From assembly GCA_964491785.1 (NCBI GenBank), contig CAZBGS010000002.1, forward strand, positions 340,637 through 404,636: a DNA stretch of 64,000 nucleotides. The letters are read 5' to 3'. The position numbers and the translations under genes are program-made. Shown here in pieces: positions 24,754-33,496 of the stretch (positions within the stretch are counted from its first letter, which is position 1; every line of letters begins with the position of its first letter). Below the pieces are notes generated by a model. That model ran no database searches. It saw only the letters and a list, made by a program, of their open reading frames with translations, and was not told the DNA's origin. This DNA is from RZZS01 sp964491785. GTDB taxonomy: Bacteria; Pseudomonadota; Alphaproteobacteria; Micavibrionales; Micavibrionaceae.

Positions 24754-25365
24754 ATGGTTTCAAATAAATTTCTTATTTCCTTAGGGATGGTTGCGGCAAC
24801 AGCGCTGCCTCTGGCCGCTTGCCAGACCACCCCTTCATCCGTTCCCGGCGGCTACGCCTATCAGCAGGGCGAGTTCAAATCCCCTCCCGGCCAAACGCCC
24901 CGGGATATCGGCTATCCGTGGTCTGAGCGGCTGGGCGCCGAATCGGCGGCCCACTGGCGCGTGGCGGCAAACGATATCGTGAAGCGCATTGTCGCAAGTC
25001 AGGGAGTTTCGGCGGTTCCTTTATATGTCGAACCTTCCAGGGCCCGCACTCCTTTCACGACCACCTTTGATAACTTCCTGCGGGAAGAACTGATTAAAAA
25101 CGGCTTCATTATCGCGGCAGCTCCCGGAAAAGGGCCGGTCTTGCGCTATGACGCCACCGTGGTCGAAAAGAGTGCAATGCCTGCGGAAACGCAAACGGGC
25201 AGAACTGCGACTTCTCCGGGCAGCGAGGTGATAATCACCGTGAACATAACCGGGGGCGAAATGGTTCTGACCGAAGTCACCGGCGTCTACTATATTCCTC
25301 AGGCCTCCACATACCATTACCGTGAACCCATAATCAAAACCATGCCGGTGGTCGGGGAAAGATGA
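24754..25365 (+). CDS. predicted lipoprotein, unknown function
   Basis: A 203-residue envelope protein. The N-terminal signal (about 1-22) ends in the lipobox LPLAAC. The mature part is rich in proline and glycine at first (SSVPGGYAYQQGEF), then has alternating strands such as EVIITVNITGGEMVLTEVTGVYYI. I do not recognise the family. Its stop overlaps the ATG of the FlgO-like lipoprotein (four bases shared), so the two are made together and may form one complex. Confidence 0.7.
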   Translation: MVSNKFLISLGMVAATALPLAACQTTPSSVPGGYAYQQGEFKSPPGQTPRDIGYPWSERLGAESAAHWRVAANDIVKRIVASQGVSAVPLYVEPSRARTPFTTTFDNFLREELIKNGFIIAAAPGKGPVLRYDATVVEKSAMPAETQTGRTATSPGSEVIITVNITGGEMVLTEVTGVYYIPQASTYHYREPIIKTMPVVGER

Positions 25366-25988
25366 AAGGCGACAGGAAAACAGCGAATCTGACCGTCTGG
25401 CTTTGCGGCCTGGCGGTTGCTGCCCCTCTGCTTCTGGGGGGATGTCAGGAAGCTGACAGGGTTTTCCTGTCCACTCCGATCAATGAGGCCGCATGGAACA
25501 CCTTGCAGGAATCAAGCTATTCCGCCGCCGAGGCTCTTTTATCTCAGGCCGGATTCAGGCTGGGAACGGACATGCCGGTTCTGGTGGGAACGATCAGTGA
25601 GATCAACAAAATTGAAACTTCGTCTTCTCTGGGCAGGCTGATATCCGAGCAGGTAGGCGCGCGAATGGTGCAGGCCGGCTACGATGTCCGCGAAGTGAGG
25701 CTGAGCCGAAAGATCAGCGTAAATGACGGCAGCTTCTCCGGTAACATGGCGGGAGAATATTTTATCACCCGCGATGGCGGGGATCTGATTCCGGCGATAA
25801 GCGCTGGCGCTCTGGTCTTTGGAACCTATGCCGTCGGCAGGGACAGGATTTTTGTTAATCTCCGTCTGGCAGAACCGGGTACCGGAAAGATCATCGCCGC
25901 CCACAGCTACAATCTGGTTAATAACGCCGAGACCCGCAGGCTTCTGGCCGGTGACAACAAGCGCAGTTTCTTCAGCAGCGAATGGTAA
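25362..25988 (+). CDS. FlgO-like lipoprotein
   Basis: A 208-residue lipoprotein with lipobox LLLGGC at about residue 28. The mature domain resembles FlgO: SSYSAAEALLSQAGFRL, then MPVLVGTISEINKIETSSSLG, LISEQVGARMVQAGYDVREV and a C-terminal GKIIAAHSYNL. FlgO proteins were described with Vibrio flagella but are also found in non-flagellar lipoprotein pairs. No flagellar genes are visible here. Its start overlaps the preceding lipoprotein gene. Confidence 0.75.
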   Translation: MKGDRKTANLTVWLCGLAVAAPLLLGGCQEADRVFLSTPINEAAWNTLQESSYSAAEALLSQAGFRLGTDMPVLVGTISEINKIETSSSLGRLISEQVGARMVQAGYDVREVRLSRKISVNDGSFSGNMAGEYFITRDGGDLIPAISAGALVFGTYAVGRDRIFVNLRLAEPGTGKIIAAHSYNLVNNAETRRLLAGDNKRSFFSSEW

Positions 25989-26012
25989 GCCGGGCTGGCG
26001 GATAACCCCCTG

Positions 26013-26759
26013 TTATCTTTTCAGCAGCACATGGAAGAAATGATATTTTCCGTCACGCTCGCAAATGGCGCAGCCTTGCAGTGAGGGCTTCATGGTGAAA
26101 GTTGCCGCGTCGACCGTGTTGGGCGTTTTGGAGGGCTCGTCATAAAACTGGACAGCATCGTCGAATCTGGCCTCGGCCTGTCCGTATATGCAGCCTCCCG
26201 CATTGTTAGAGGTCGAATTTCCTGCTCCGGTGTCGCTTGGCTGCGGAGTGGAGTTATAGCCGTTGATTTCATTGATTTTCTTGCAGAAAGCTTCCGTGAC
26301 ATTAGGCAGTACGGCTATCAGTTCAGGCCTGCCGGTGCCGACATCGGGAAGGGCGGTGCCTCCGTAGAATTCCCAGTTGCCGGCCGTAGTCTGTATGCCG
26401 GGCGGGGGTTTTCTGTATGTAGCCGCCCCGCCTGAGCGGTGAAATACCTGATCTCCCGGATCGGAATCGGCTGAAAGGTCGCCGTAATCCGTATGGGCAT
26501 CTGGATGCGCGAAACGGATATCGACCTCGCTGTATCCGTTTTGCATGATCATCGATACCGCCTGCTCAAGTTCCATCGCGTATTGCCTGACCCGGCTGGC
26601 ATCCATTACCAGTTTTTCCTTGTCTATGCCGGAACCCGAACCCGATGGCTTGCTGGTGTACTGTATGGCGGCGGTGAGAAGGCCGATCAGCACTATGGCG
26701 GTAAGAATAATGATCAGAGCGTTCCCCCGCTCTCCGCTACGCCTGTCTCGGTCTCTCAA
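26013..26759 (-). CDS. pilin-like secreted protein, paralogue A
   Basis: A 248-residue protein with a short charged start, a Gly-Asn-Ala before a hydrophobic helix (GNALIIILTAIVLIGLL, about 12-28), then a long helix and a folded part. It shares with the proteins at 32682 and 57674 the block ELIAVLPNVTEAFCKKIN and the ending GCAICERDGKYHFFHVLLKR. Translation starts with TTG at 26759, in a TAATTG overlap with the D,D-carboxypeptidase stop, with GGAG upstream. The fold is like a type IV pilin or pseudopilin; the exact family is not recognised. Confidence 0.75.
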   Translation of the reverse strand: MRDRDRRSGERGNALIIILTAIVLIGLLTAAIQYTSKPSGSGSGIDKEKLVMDASRVRQYAMELEQAVSMIMQNGYSEVDIRFAHPDAHTDYGDLSADSDPGDQVFHRSGGAATYRKPPPGIQTTAGNWEFYGGTALPDVGTGRPELIAVLPNVTEAFCKKINEINGYNSTPQPSDTGAGNSTSNNAGGCIYGQAEARFDDAVQFYDEPSKTPNTVDAATFTMKPSLQGCAICERDGKYHFFHVLLKR

Positions 26760-28259
26760 TTAATATTCTCCGGGAGCTATGGTTATACAATCGCGGAAAT
26801 ACTGGCAGGCGCGCATCGCCTCAGACTTGCTGTACCCTTCGAGCCTGGCCCGGTAGATGAAATCCTGCCCGTTATGAACCGGCGCTATCTTCGGGCTGGC
26901 ATTGGCAAGCTCTTTCGGAAGGCTTTGCAGGGCGGTCGTAAGCGTCTGGTCGGTTACCACCCGGCTTGAAAAAGCGCCGATCTGCACCGCCCAGCGCCCC
27001 GGAGCGACCAGCGGCCTGACTTCCGCATTGTATGAAGCAAGGAGGGGTTTCTTTTCTCCCTGTTCTGGATTGTAAAGATGATGGGCAAGCTGCTTGCCCA
27101 CCTGCTTTCCTATTGTGGTTTTGATTGCGGCCGTGGAGACCGCGCCAATCGCATTGCCATCGTTCCTGTGTGCGGCTATCGCTATCATCCCTGTCTCGAA
27201 GCGCTTTCTTTGGGCGGGATCATAATCTCCCTCACCGATCATCGAGCCCATCATGCCTTCAGACAATTCAGGATTAAGCTTTGCCCATTTGGCGGCGCCG
27301 GAAGCAGGCTCAATGCCGTCATTGGCCATGGCGAGGGCGACCGTCCCGATAGCCCCTGCGGGCTTCCTTCCAGGCAATGGGACTTTGGCCTGCGCCACCC
27401 TGACCTGCTCGATCTGATCGAAACATTTATCCAGCAGCGAAGCCATATGCTGGTTTCTTGAAACCGCACTCCTGCCGCCGAAAACAACCCCGATCAGGCG
27501 TCGGTCGCCGCGGGTCGCCGAGGCCACGAGATTGAACCCGGACGCCTGAACGTAACCGGTTTTGATTCCGTCCATGCCCTTGTAGGTGAACATCAGGCGG
27601 TTGTGGTTATTGTAGGAATTGCCTTTATAGCTGAAATAGCGTGTAGAAAAGACGTGATAATAGTGAGGATATTTTTTAAGAATATGCCTTCCCAGTTTCG
27701 CCATGTCTCTGGCGGAACTGACCTGTGCCGGATCATGCAAACCCGAGGCATTGGTAAATCTGGTGCGCGACATGCCGATCTCATGCGCCTTGCGGGTCAT
27801 CATTCTGGCAAAATTCTGCTCGCTGCCGCCTATCTCCTCGGCAATGGCAACGGCTATGTCATTGGCGGATTTGGTCACCAGCGCATAAATCGCATCTTTG
27901 ACTACAATGTTTCCACCCGCCGGAATATCGAGCTTGCTCGGCACCATGGCCGCAGCACGCTGCGAGACGACAATCCGGTCATTCATACGAATTCTTTTCT
28001 CGTCAAGCGCCTCGAAAAGCATCACGAGCGTCATCATTTTGGTAAGCGATGCAGGGTGCAGGACTTTGTCGGCGTTGCTCTCGTAAAGGATCACGCCGGT
28101 GTCGGCGTCCATTACGATAGAGGCGTATTTGTTGTTTTCTGCCGCCATTGCGGCACTGCCCCCAGGGCAACCGCTTGCAAATACAAAGGCGGCCAGCGTA
28201 AAAACGAACAGCAGCGCGCATCTGGATAGTATAAACTCTTTGCCGGGATCCAGTTTCAT
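26760..28259 (-). CDS. D-alanyl-D-alanine carboxypeptidase (peptidase S11) with C-terminal SPOR-like domain
   Basis: A 499-residue periplasmic penicillin-binding protein that trims peptidoglycan stem peptides. The signal peptide ends near residue 40. The catalytic serine lies in HPASLTKMM, the SxN motif in TKSANDIAV, and the KTG motif in GIKTGYV. A C-terminal segment (about 425-499, RWAVQIGAFSSRV and AMRACQYF) has SPOR-like features, suggesting recruitment to septal glycan. The pilin-like gene A is translationally coupled to its stop. Molecular function is secure; localisation by SPOR is inferred. Confidence 0.92.
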   Translation of the reverse strand: MKLDPGKEFILSRCALLFVFTLAAFVFASGCPGGSAAMAAENNKYASIVMDADTGVILYESNADKVLHPASLTKMMTLVMLFEALDEKRIRMNDRIVVSQRAAAMVPSKLDIPAGGNIVVKDAIYALVTKSANDIAVAIAEEIGGSEQNFARMMTRKAHEIGMSRTRFTNASGLHDPAQVSSARDMAKLGRHILKKYPHYYHVFSTRYFSYKGNSYNNHNRLMFTYKGMDGIKTGYVQASGFNLVASATRGDRRLIGVVFGGRSAVSRNQHMASLLDKCFDQIEQVRVAQAKVPLPGRKPAGAIGTVALAMANDGIEPASGAAKWAKLNPELSEGMMGSMIGEGDYDPAQRKRFETGMIAIAAHRNDGNAIGAVSTAAIKTTIGKQVGKQLAHHLYNPEQGEKKPLLASYNAEVRPLVAPGRWAVQIGAFSSRVVTDQTLTTALQSLPKELANASPKIAPVHNGQDFIYRARLEGYSKSEAMRACQYFRDCITIAPGEY

Positions 28260-28371
28260 GCGTCCTGTTTATCCTCTTGATCTTAATTTCTGAAAGCCTG
28301 TGGCGGCCGGTTCAGGCATCGACAATATATATTCTACTTTTACCCATATTAAAGGCTGATGAATATTTTGT

Positions 28372-29802
28372 CTACGACAGCTGGCAGTCGCATTTGCGGC
28401 TTTCCCCAGATGCTTTTGGCCGGAAGGATTCCGGATTGTTGTTAAAAAATTTAATCTTTAGCTCCTCTGCCGCATCGGTCATTAACCGGGAGTCCGTCAG
28501 AACCCTGCGGAAAACAGGGCTTTCTGCCATTCGTTTGATACTTTCATCGACAAAAGTCCCGTAATCCGGCAGGTCATGGCCCGCGGCTACAGGGTAATTA
28601 TCAAAGAGATAGTAATGCTGATGGTCGTAGTCCACGCCGAAACGAACATGTTTATTAAGGGCCGCGGCTAATTTTTGGGTGTATGGATTTTCGCTTGAGG
28701 CAAATGCGCTTATGTCGTGTGTGAGTTTGTTCGCACGTGCCCCGTTAAATATGGTGCCAAGAGCCTTACGGTATTCTTTGACAAGCTCGGCGTCATGCAG
28801 CAGGTTCTGGTTTTTTTTAAATTCATCGATCTTAAGCTTGCTGCCGAACTTCATAAGCCTTTTGGGAGAAAACATCGACTGCTCCCAGTAAAGCGTCTCG
28901 TTTTTACCGGCCCCCCAACTGTCAAATAGTTTTAATAAAGGCCAGGACATGCATACTCTCATGATTTCCGCATCGATCCTGTAGCCAATATTTGCCCTTG
29001 CAACCTTGTCTGTTTCTTTTTCCTCATCGCTTGTCTGAACTGCATACAGAGCCCCGGCAAGCACTGCAAGCATTACCAGTTCGAAATTTTCCGCCACACC
29101 ATCCTGTCCGTAGTTAACCGGGGTTCTGATTTCCAACCGTGCCGAATTGTGGTTCCAGGAATCACGATGGGCGATTGCTGCTGCTTTCCCGGTGCCAATA
29201 TTAATGCTTGCGCTGTAGCCGTATTTCAACTGGTCATGATAATTATTGAAAAGATAACTAGCCTTGTTAGCCGCAGGCTGAATATCGTAAAAGGCTTTTG
29301 CTATAGCCTCGGCGATACCCTTCCCGACAGTGGCAAAGTCGGGGTGTTCGTCGTAGAAGAGATTTGAATTCCCATTATGAAAACTAATATTCAGATGCCT
29401 TGATTCAAAAAAGAAATCTTTTGCCAGACCTCGATCCGAAAGTTGTTTAAATAAATAGGAAAGCAATGCTTGCCGTCTTGAAAGAAGAGTTGACGGATCT
29501 GTTTCTTTCAAACGAAACTCGAAATTCGGGTGGTCTCTTAACGAATTTGAAAAAAAGAAATCAGGATTTTTGTCCCGAATATTCAATAATATAGGAAATG
29601 CTCTTTCCGGCAGATGGAACTCAATTTCGAGACCGGCCATACAATGAATTCCTTTGCCTTCTAATGACTGGAGGCAGTGCTCTATCTGACGGCCAATTCT
29701 TGAATCAATACCGGAAACTGGAAGCTGAAGGGCTTGCGTTGAAGGGTCTTCTTTGCTTTTTGCCTGAGTCCATAAATCCTTGATCATAAAGTTATTTAAC
29801 AT
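28372..29802 (-). CDS. glutamine-synthetase-like (or glutamate-cysteine-ligase-fold) protein, unusual
   Basis: A 476-residue soluble protein, visibly more AT-rich than its neighbours. GLEIEFHLPE resembles the metal-binding glutamates of the glutamine synthetase and GCS fold. RHLNISFHNGNSN stands where GS has its histidine-containing loop, and NSARLEIRTPVNYGQ with ELVMLAVLAGALYA resembles the GS block ending R-x-E-x-R-x-P and the following helix. The overall sequence is divergent and I cannot name a substrate. A gamma-glutamyl-type ligase is the best guess. It stands alone between the carboxypeptidase and clpS. Confidence 0.45.
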   Translation of the reverse strand: MLNNFMIKDLWTQAKSKEDPSTQALQLPVSGIDSRIGRQIEHCLQSLEGKGIHCMAGLEIEFHLPERAFPILLNIRDKNPDFFFSNSLRDHPNFEFRLKETDPSTLLSRRQALLSYLFKQLSDRGLAKDFFFESRHLNISFHNGNSNLFYDEHPDFATVGKGIAEAIAKAFYDIQPAANKASYLFNNYHDQLKYGYSASINIGTGKAAAIAHRDSWNHNSARLEIRTPVNYGQDGVAENFELVMLAVLAGALYAVQTSDEEKETDKVARANIGYRIDAEIMRVCMSWPLLKLFDSWGAGKNETLYWEQSMFSPKRLMKFGSKLKIDEFKKNQNLLHDAELVKEYRKALGTIFNGARANKLTHDISAFASSENPYTQKLAAALNKHVRFGVDYDHQHYYLFDNYPVAAGHDLPDYGTFVDESIKRMAESPVFRRVLTDSRLMTDAAEELKIKFFNNNPESFRPKASGESRKCDCQLS

Positions 29803-29911
29803 AATGCTGAGGAAAAATCAATTATGTAATATTTTGTCTCGCAAAATTGGCCTATAAGGCTTCAAATAGGAAACAAACTCGGCTAAAGGCAGCTTCCTGT
29901 GCGATGAAAAT

Positions 29912-30352
29912 ATGATAGATATAATGGCAAAAGATAAGGATTCTGGCTGTAAGATGTCATTCGGAACGAGAGGGCTTGAATATACATTTGTTAATATCGA
30001 AGGGTGTTCGGAAAAAACACCCGGTCAGCCGCCTCAAACGCCTGGGGATGGAGAGACTCCTCGTACGGGGATTTTGCTCAAGGCAAGACCACGCACGAAA
30101 AAGCCGTCGATGTACAAGGTATTGCTGCTTAACGATGACTACACGCCTATGGAGTTTGTCGTTTATATACTCGAGAGATTTTTTGGAAAAAACCGGCAGG
30201 AGGCGACTGATATCATGCTGCACGTACACCGCAGGGGCGTAGGGATTTGCGGCATATACACTTATGAAGTCGCCGAAACGAAGGTTAATCAGGTAATGGA
30301 TTTTGCCAGAGCCAACGAGCAGCCGCTACAATGCACGATGGAGAAAGAGTGA
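29912..30352 (+). CDS. clpS: ATP-dependent Clp protease adaptor ClpS
   Basis: N-degron adaptor that delivers substrates to ClpAP. The conserved core is RPRTKKPSMYKVLLLNDDYTP, split over residues 50-73, MEFVVYILERFF, and HVHRRGVGICGIYTYEVAETKV. The N-terminal extension of about 45 residues is longer than usual, and starts at 29924 or 29954 are also possible. clpA starts nine bases after the stop, the usual operon pair. Function is secure. Confidence 0.95.
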   Translation: MIDIMAKDKDSGCKMSFGTRGLEYTFVNIEGCSEKTPGQPPQTPGDGETPRTGILLKARPRTKKPSMYKVLLLNDDYTPMEFVVYILERFFGKNRQEATDIMLHVHRRGVGICGIYTYEVAETKVNQVMDFARANEQPLQCTMEKE

Positions 30353-30361
30353 GAACAGACA

Positions 30362-32653
30362 ATGCTGTCCAGAAATCTTGAACAGACACTGCATCGGGCG
30401 CTGGCCTCGGCCAATGAGAGACGGCACGAATACGCCACGCTGGAGCATTTGCTGCTGGCCCTTACCGAAGATCAGGACGCGATGGCGGTACTGCGTTCAT
30501 GCGGCATATCGCTGCATGATCTGCGGGAGCAGCTCGGGCATTATCTCGACAATGAGCTTTCCTACCTTGTCGATCACAGTCTCGAGGAAGCCAAGCCCAC
30601 CACCGCTTTCCAGCGCGTGTTGCAACGGGCGGCCATTCACGTCCAGTCCTCGGGCCGCGAGGAGGTGACCGGGGCCAACGTCCTTGTCGCCCTCTTTTCG
30701 GAGCGCGAGAGCCACGCCGTTTTCTTCCTCCAGGAACAGGACATGACCCGGTTCGACGCGGTGAACTATATATCCCACGGCATCGCCAAGGTTCCCGGAC
30801 AGAGCGACCATGCCAGAACGCCGACCGGCGCCGGGCAGCAGGAAGACGACAAGCCTGCCAAAACCGGCAAGGAAGCGCTTGACGCATATTGCATCAATCT
30901 TAACGAAAAGGCCCGCCGGGGCAGGATAGATCCCCTGATCGGCAGGGAAAGCGAGATCGACCGCACCATCCAGATCCTCTGCCGCCGCCAGAAAAACAAT
31001 CCGCTTTATGTCGGCGATCCCGGCGTCGGCAAGACGGCGATCGCCGAAGGTCTGGCCAAAAAGATCAACGAGGGCGATGTTCCCGATGTCCTGAAAGGCT
31101 GCACGATCTTCAATCTCGATATGGGCACCCTTCTTGCCGGAACCCGCTACCGCGGAGATTTCGAGGAGCGCCTGAAAACAGTGCTCGCCGAACTGCAAAG
31201 CTTTGACGGCGCAATCCTGTTCATAGATGAAATACACACTGTTATAGGCGCGGGAGCCACTTCCGGCGGGGCCATGGATGCTTCCAACCTGCTCAAGCCC
31301 GCATTGTCCAGCGGCGGGCTGCGCTGCATCGGCTCGACCACCTACAAGGAATACCGCAACCATTTTGAAAAAGACCGGGCGCTGGTGCGCCGCTTTCAGA
31401 AAATCGACATTTACGAGCCCTCGATTGAGGACAGCATCAAAATTCTAAAAGGCCTCAAGCCCTATTACGAGAAGCACCACAACGTCAAATTCACCAGCGA
31501 GGCGATCAAGGCCGCCGTCGAACTTTCGGCGCGTTACATCAGCGACCGCAAGCTTCCCGACAAGGCCATCGACATCATAGACGAAGTAGGCGCTGCGCAG
31601 ATGCTGCTGCCGGCTTCCAAAAGAAAGAAGACCATCGGCGTCAAGGACATCGAGGGCGTCGTATCTGCGATAGCCCGCATTCCCGCAAGAACGGTAAACC
31701 AGAGCGATACCGAGGCTTTGATGAATCTGGAGCGCGACCTTAAGACACTGGTCTTCGATCAGGATCAGGCGATCCGCATGCTCGCCGATTCGATCAAGCT
31801 CGCCCGCGCCGGACTTCGCGAACCGGAAAAGCCGATCGGCTGCTATCTCTTTTCCGGCCCGACCGGCGTCGGCAAGACCGAAGTCGCAAGACAGCTCGCC
31901 GGAACCATGGGGCTTGAGCTTGTCCGCTTCGACATGAGCGAATATATGGAGCGCCACGCGGTATCAAGGCTGATCGGCACGCCTCCGGGCTATGTCGGTT
32001 TCGAGCAGGGAGGCCTGCTGACCGACAAGATCGACCAGCATCCGCACTGCGTGCTGCTGATGGACGAGATCGAAAAGGCGCATCCGGATATCTTCAATAT
32101 CCTGCTTCAGATCATGGATTACGGCAAGCTTACCGATAACAACGGCAAGTCTGTCGATTTCCGCAACGTCATTCTGATCATGACCACCAATGCCGGGGCC
32201 CAGCAGCTTGCCAGAGCGCCGATGGGCTTCGAGCGCGATACGCGCGCCGACGACGACGAGGAGGAAATCAAGCGGATGTTCTCGCCCGAATTCCGCAACC
32301 GCCTCGACGCCATCGTGCCGTTCCAGCCGCTTAAAGGCGAAACCGTCAAAAGGATCGTCGACAAGTTCATCATGCAGCTTGAGGCGCAGCTTGCCGACAA
32401 GGGAGTCACCATCGACCTGAGTGAACAGGCGCGAGACTGGCTTGCCAGAACCGGCCATGATCCGGCCATGGGCGCAAGGCCGCTCGCCCGCGTCATTCAG
32501 GAAAAGGTCAAGCGCGTCCTCGCCGAGGAACTGCTTTTCGGCAAACTGAAAAGCGGCGGACTGGCTTCCATCGGACTGAAGGACAACAGCCTCACCTTCG
32601 AATACCGGGAAGAATCAGGTTCAAGGAAGAAGGAAACCGTCTCAAGGGACTGA
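30362..32653 (+). CDS. clpA: ATP-dependent Clp protease ATP-binding subunit ClpA
   Basis: Hexameric AAA+ unfoldase that feeds ClpP. The 763-residue chain has the N domain (about 1-145), the first AAA module with GDPGVGKTAIAEG and ILFIDEIHTVIGAG, and the second with GPTGVGKTEVARQL and LLMDEIEKAHPDIFN. No ClpB-type middle coiled coil is present, which distinguishes it. It follows clpS closely. A Pro-rich, charged inter-domain stretch lies around residues 150-175. Confidence 0.97.
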   Translation: MLSRNLEQTLHRALASANERRHEYATLEHLLLALTEDQDAMAVLRSCGISLHDLREQLGHYLDNELSYLVDHSLEEAKPTTAFQRVLQRAAIHVQSSGREEVTGANVLVALFSERESHAVFFLQEQDMTRFDAVNYISHGIAKVPGQSDHARTPTGAGQQEDDKPAKTGKEALDAYCINLNEKARRGRIDPLIGRESEIDRTIQILCRRQKNNPLYVGDPGVGKTAIAEGLAKKINEGDVPDVLKGCTIFNLDMGTLLAGTRYRGDFEERLKTVLAELQSFDGAILFIDEIHTVIGAGATSGGAMDASNLLKPALSSGGLRCIGSTTYKEYRNHFEKDRALVRRFQKIDIYEPSIEDSIKILKGLKPYYEKHHNVKFTSEAIKAAVELSARYISDRKLPDKAIDIIDEVGAAQMLLPASKRKKTIGVKDIEGVVSAIARIPARTVNQSDTEALMNLERDLKTLVFDQDQAIRMLADSIKLARAGLREPEKPIGCYLFSGPTGVGKTEVARQLAGTMGLELVRFDMSEYMERHAVSRLIGTPPGYVGFEQGGLLTDKIDQHPHCVLLMDEIEKAHPDIFNILLQIMDYGKLTDNNGKSVDFRNVILIMTTNAGAQQLARAPMGFERDTRADDDEEEIKRMFSPEFRNRLDAIVPFQPLKGETVKRIVDKFIMQLEAQLADKGVTIDLSEQARDWLARTGHDPAMGARPLARVIQEKVKRVLAEELLFGKLKSGGLASIGLKDNSLTFEYREESGSRKKETVSRD

Positions 32654-32681
32654 ATGCGAGTCCCGATCCACGGGAGCATGT

Positions 32682-33440
32682 CTACCGTGCCAGAAGAACT
32701 TCAAAGTAGTGATAAGTTCCCGCCGCCGGGGTATTGGAGCCCGAGCCTTCGAAGCAACCCATGCGGACATCCCGGTAGCCTGCCGCGACATCGCCTATTT
32801 GGCTCTCGTTGAGATAGGAGCCTGTGAACCTTGCCAACGCTGGGTTGCTGTGCCAGGCGCTGTTGCCTTCGGCCAGCGGCACTCCGTCCGGAAGATTGAA
32901 CCCCGCTTTTTTGTTCAGCTCCTCGCAGACAGGTTTGCGGACATAGGGCAGGATGAGAACAAGTTCTTCGGTATTGCTGTCGGCATCGCTCTCGCAATCG
33001 GTACCGCCGCTGCCAACCCCGGCAATGCATGCGGATCCGGTGACCAGCCAGGTTCCGTAATGATCTTTCGCCGAATGCTCGCTCGCCAGCCAATCCTCTG
33101 ATGGCTTCACGTAAGAAAGGCCTCCTCCGGTGGGGGAGAAAACCTTGCAGCTGTCCGTCGGGCATCCGGGGTTCTGGTAGCCGCTGTTCAACTGGGTTTC
33201 GAAACTGATCATAGTATCGTCGACGCCGTCTATTTTGATTGCCTGCACGGCCCGCCTTACCCCGGACGAATATTGCAATATCTCCGATGCGTGGTTCTTC
33301 GCCATTTCCTGCGAAACCATCTGCGGATCTCCGCTCCGCATGTTCTCGGAGACCACGAAGCTTAAGGCGGCAAACAAGCTGATGGCCACCATCAGCCAGA
33401 CCATAGCGCTGCCGGATTGATATTTTCGGTGCGTTTTCAT
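32682..33440 (-). CDS. pilin-like secreted protein, paralogue B
   Basis: A 252-residue protein: MKTHRKYQSGSAMVWLMVAI begins a charged start, then Gly-Ser-Ala and a hydrophobic helix (about 11-28). A helix with ASEILQYSSGVRRAVQAI follows, and ISFETQLNSGY. ELVLILPYVRKPVCEELN and ARFTGSY then the ending GTYHYFEVLLAR match the other two paralogues. Several cysteines may pair in disulfides. It stands alone, convergent with clpA and divergent from the receiver/deaminase gene. Function unknown; a minor pilin or pseudopilin role is plausible. Confidence 0.75.
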   Translation of the reverse strand: MKTHRKYQSGSAMVWLMVAISLFAALSFVVSENMRSGDPQMVSQEMAKNHASEILQYSSGVRRAVQAIKIDGVDDTMISFETQLNSGYQNPGCPTDSCKVFSPTGGGLSYVKPSEDWLASEHSAKDHYGTWLVTGSACIAGVGSGGTDCESDADSNTEELVLILPYVRKPVCEELNKKAGFNLPDGVPLAEGNSAWHSNPALARFTGSYLNESQIGDVAAGYRDVRMGCFEGSGSNTPAAGTYHYFEVLLAR

Positions 33441-33496
33441 CGTTTTGATTTTATCATCTGTGGAGGTAAAGGCCAGAAGTATATAAGTTAAGGGAA

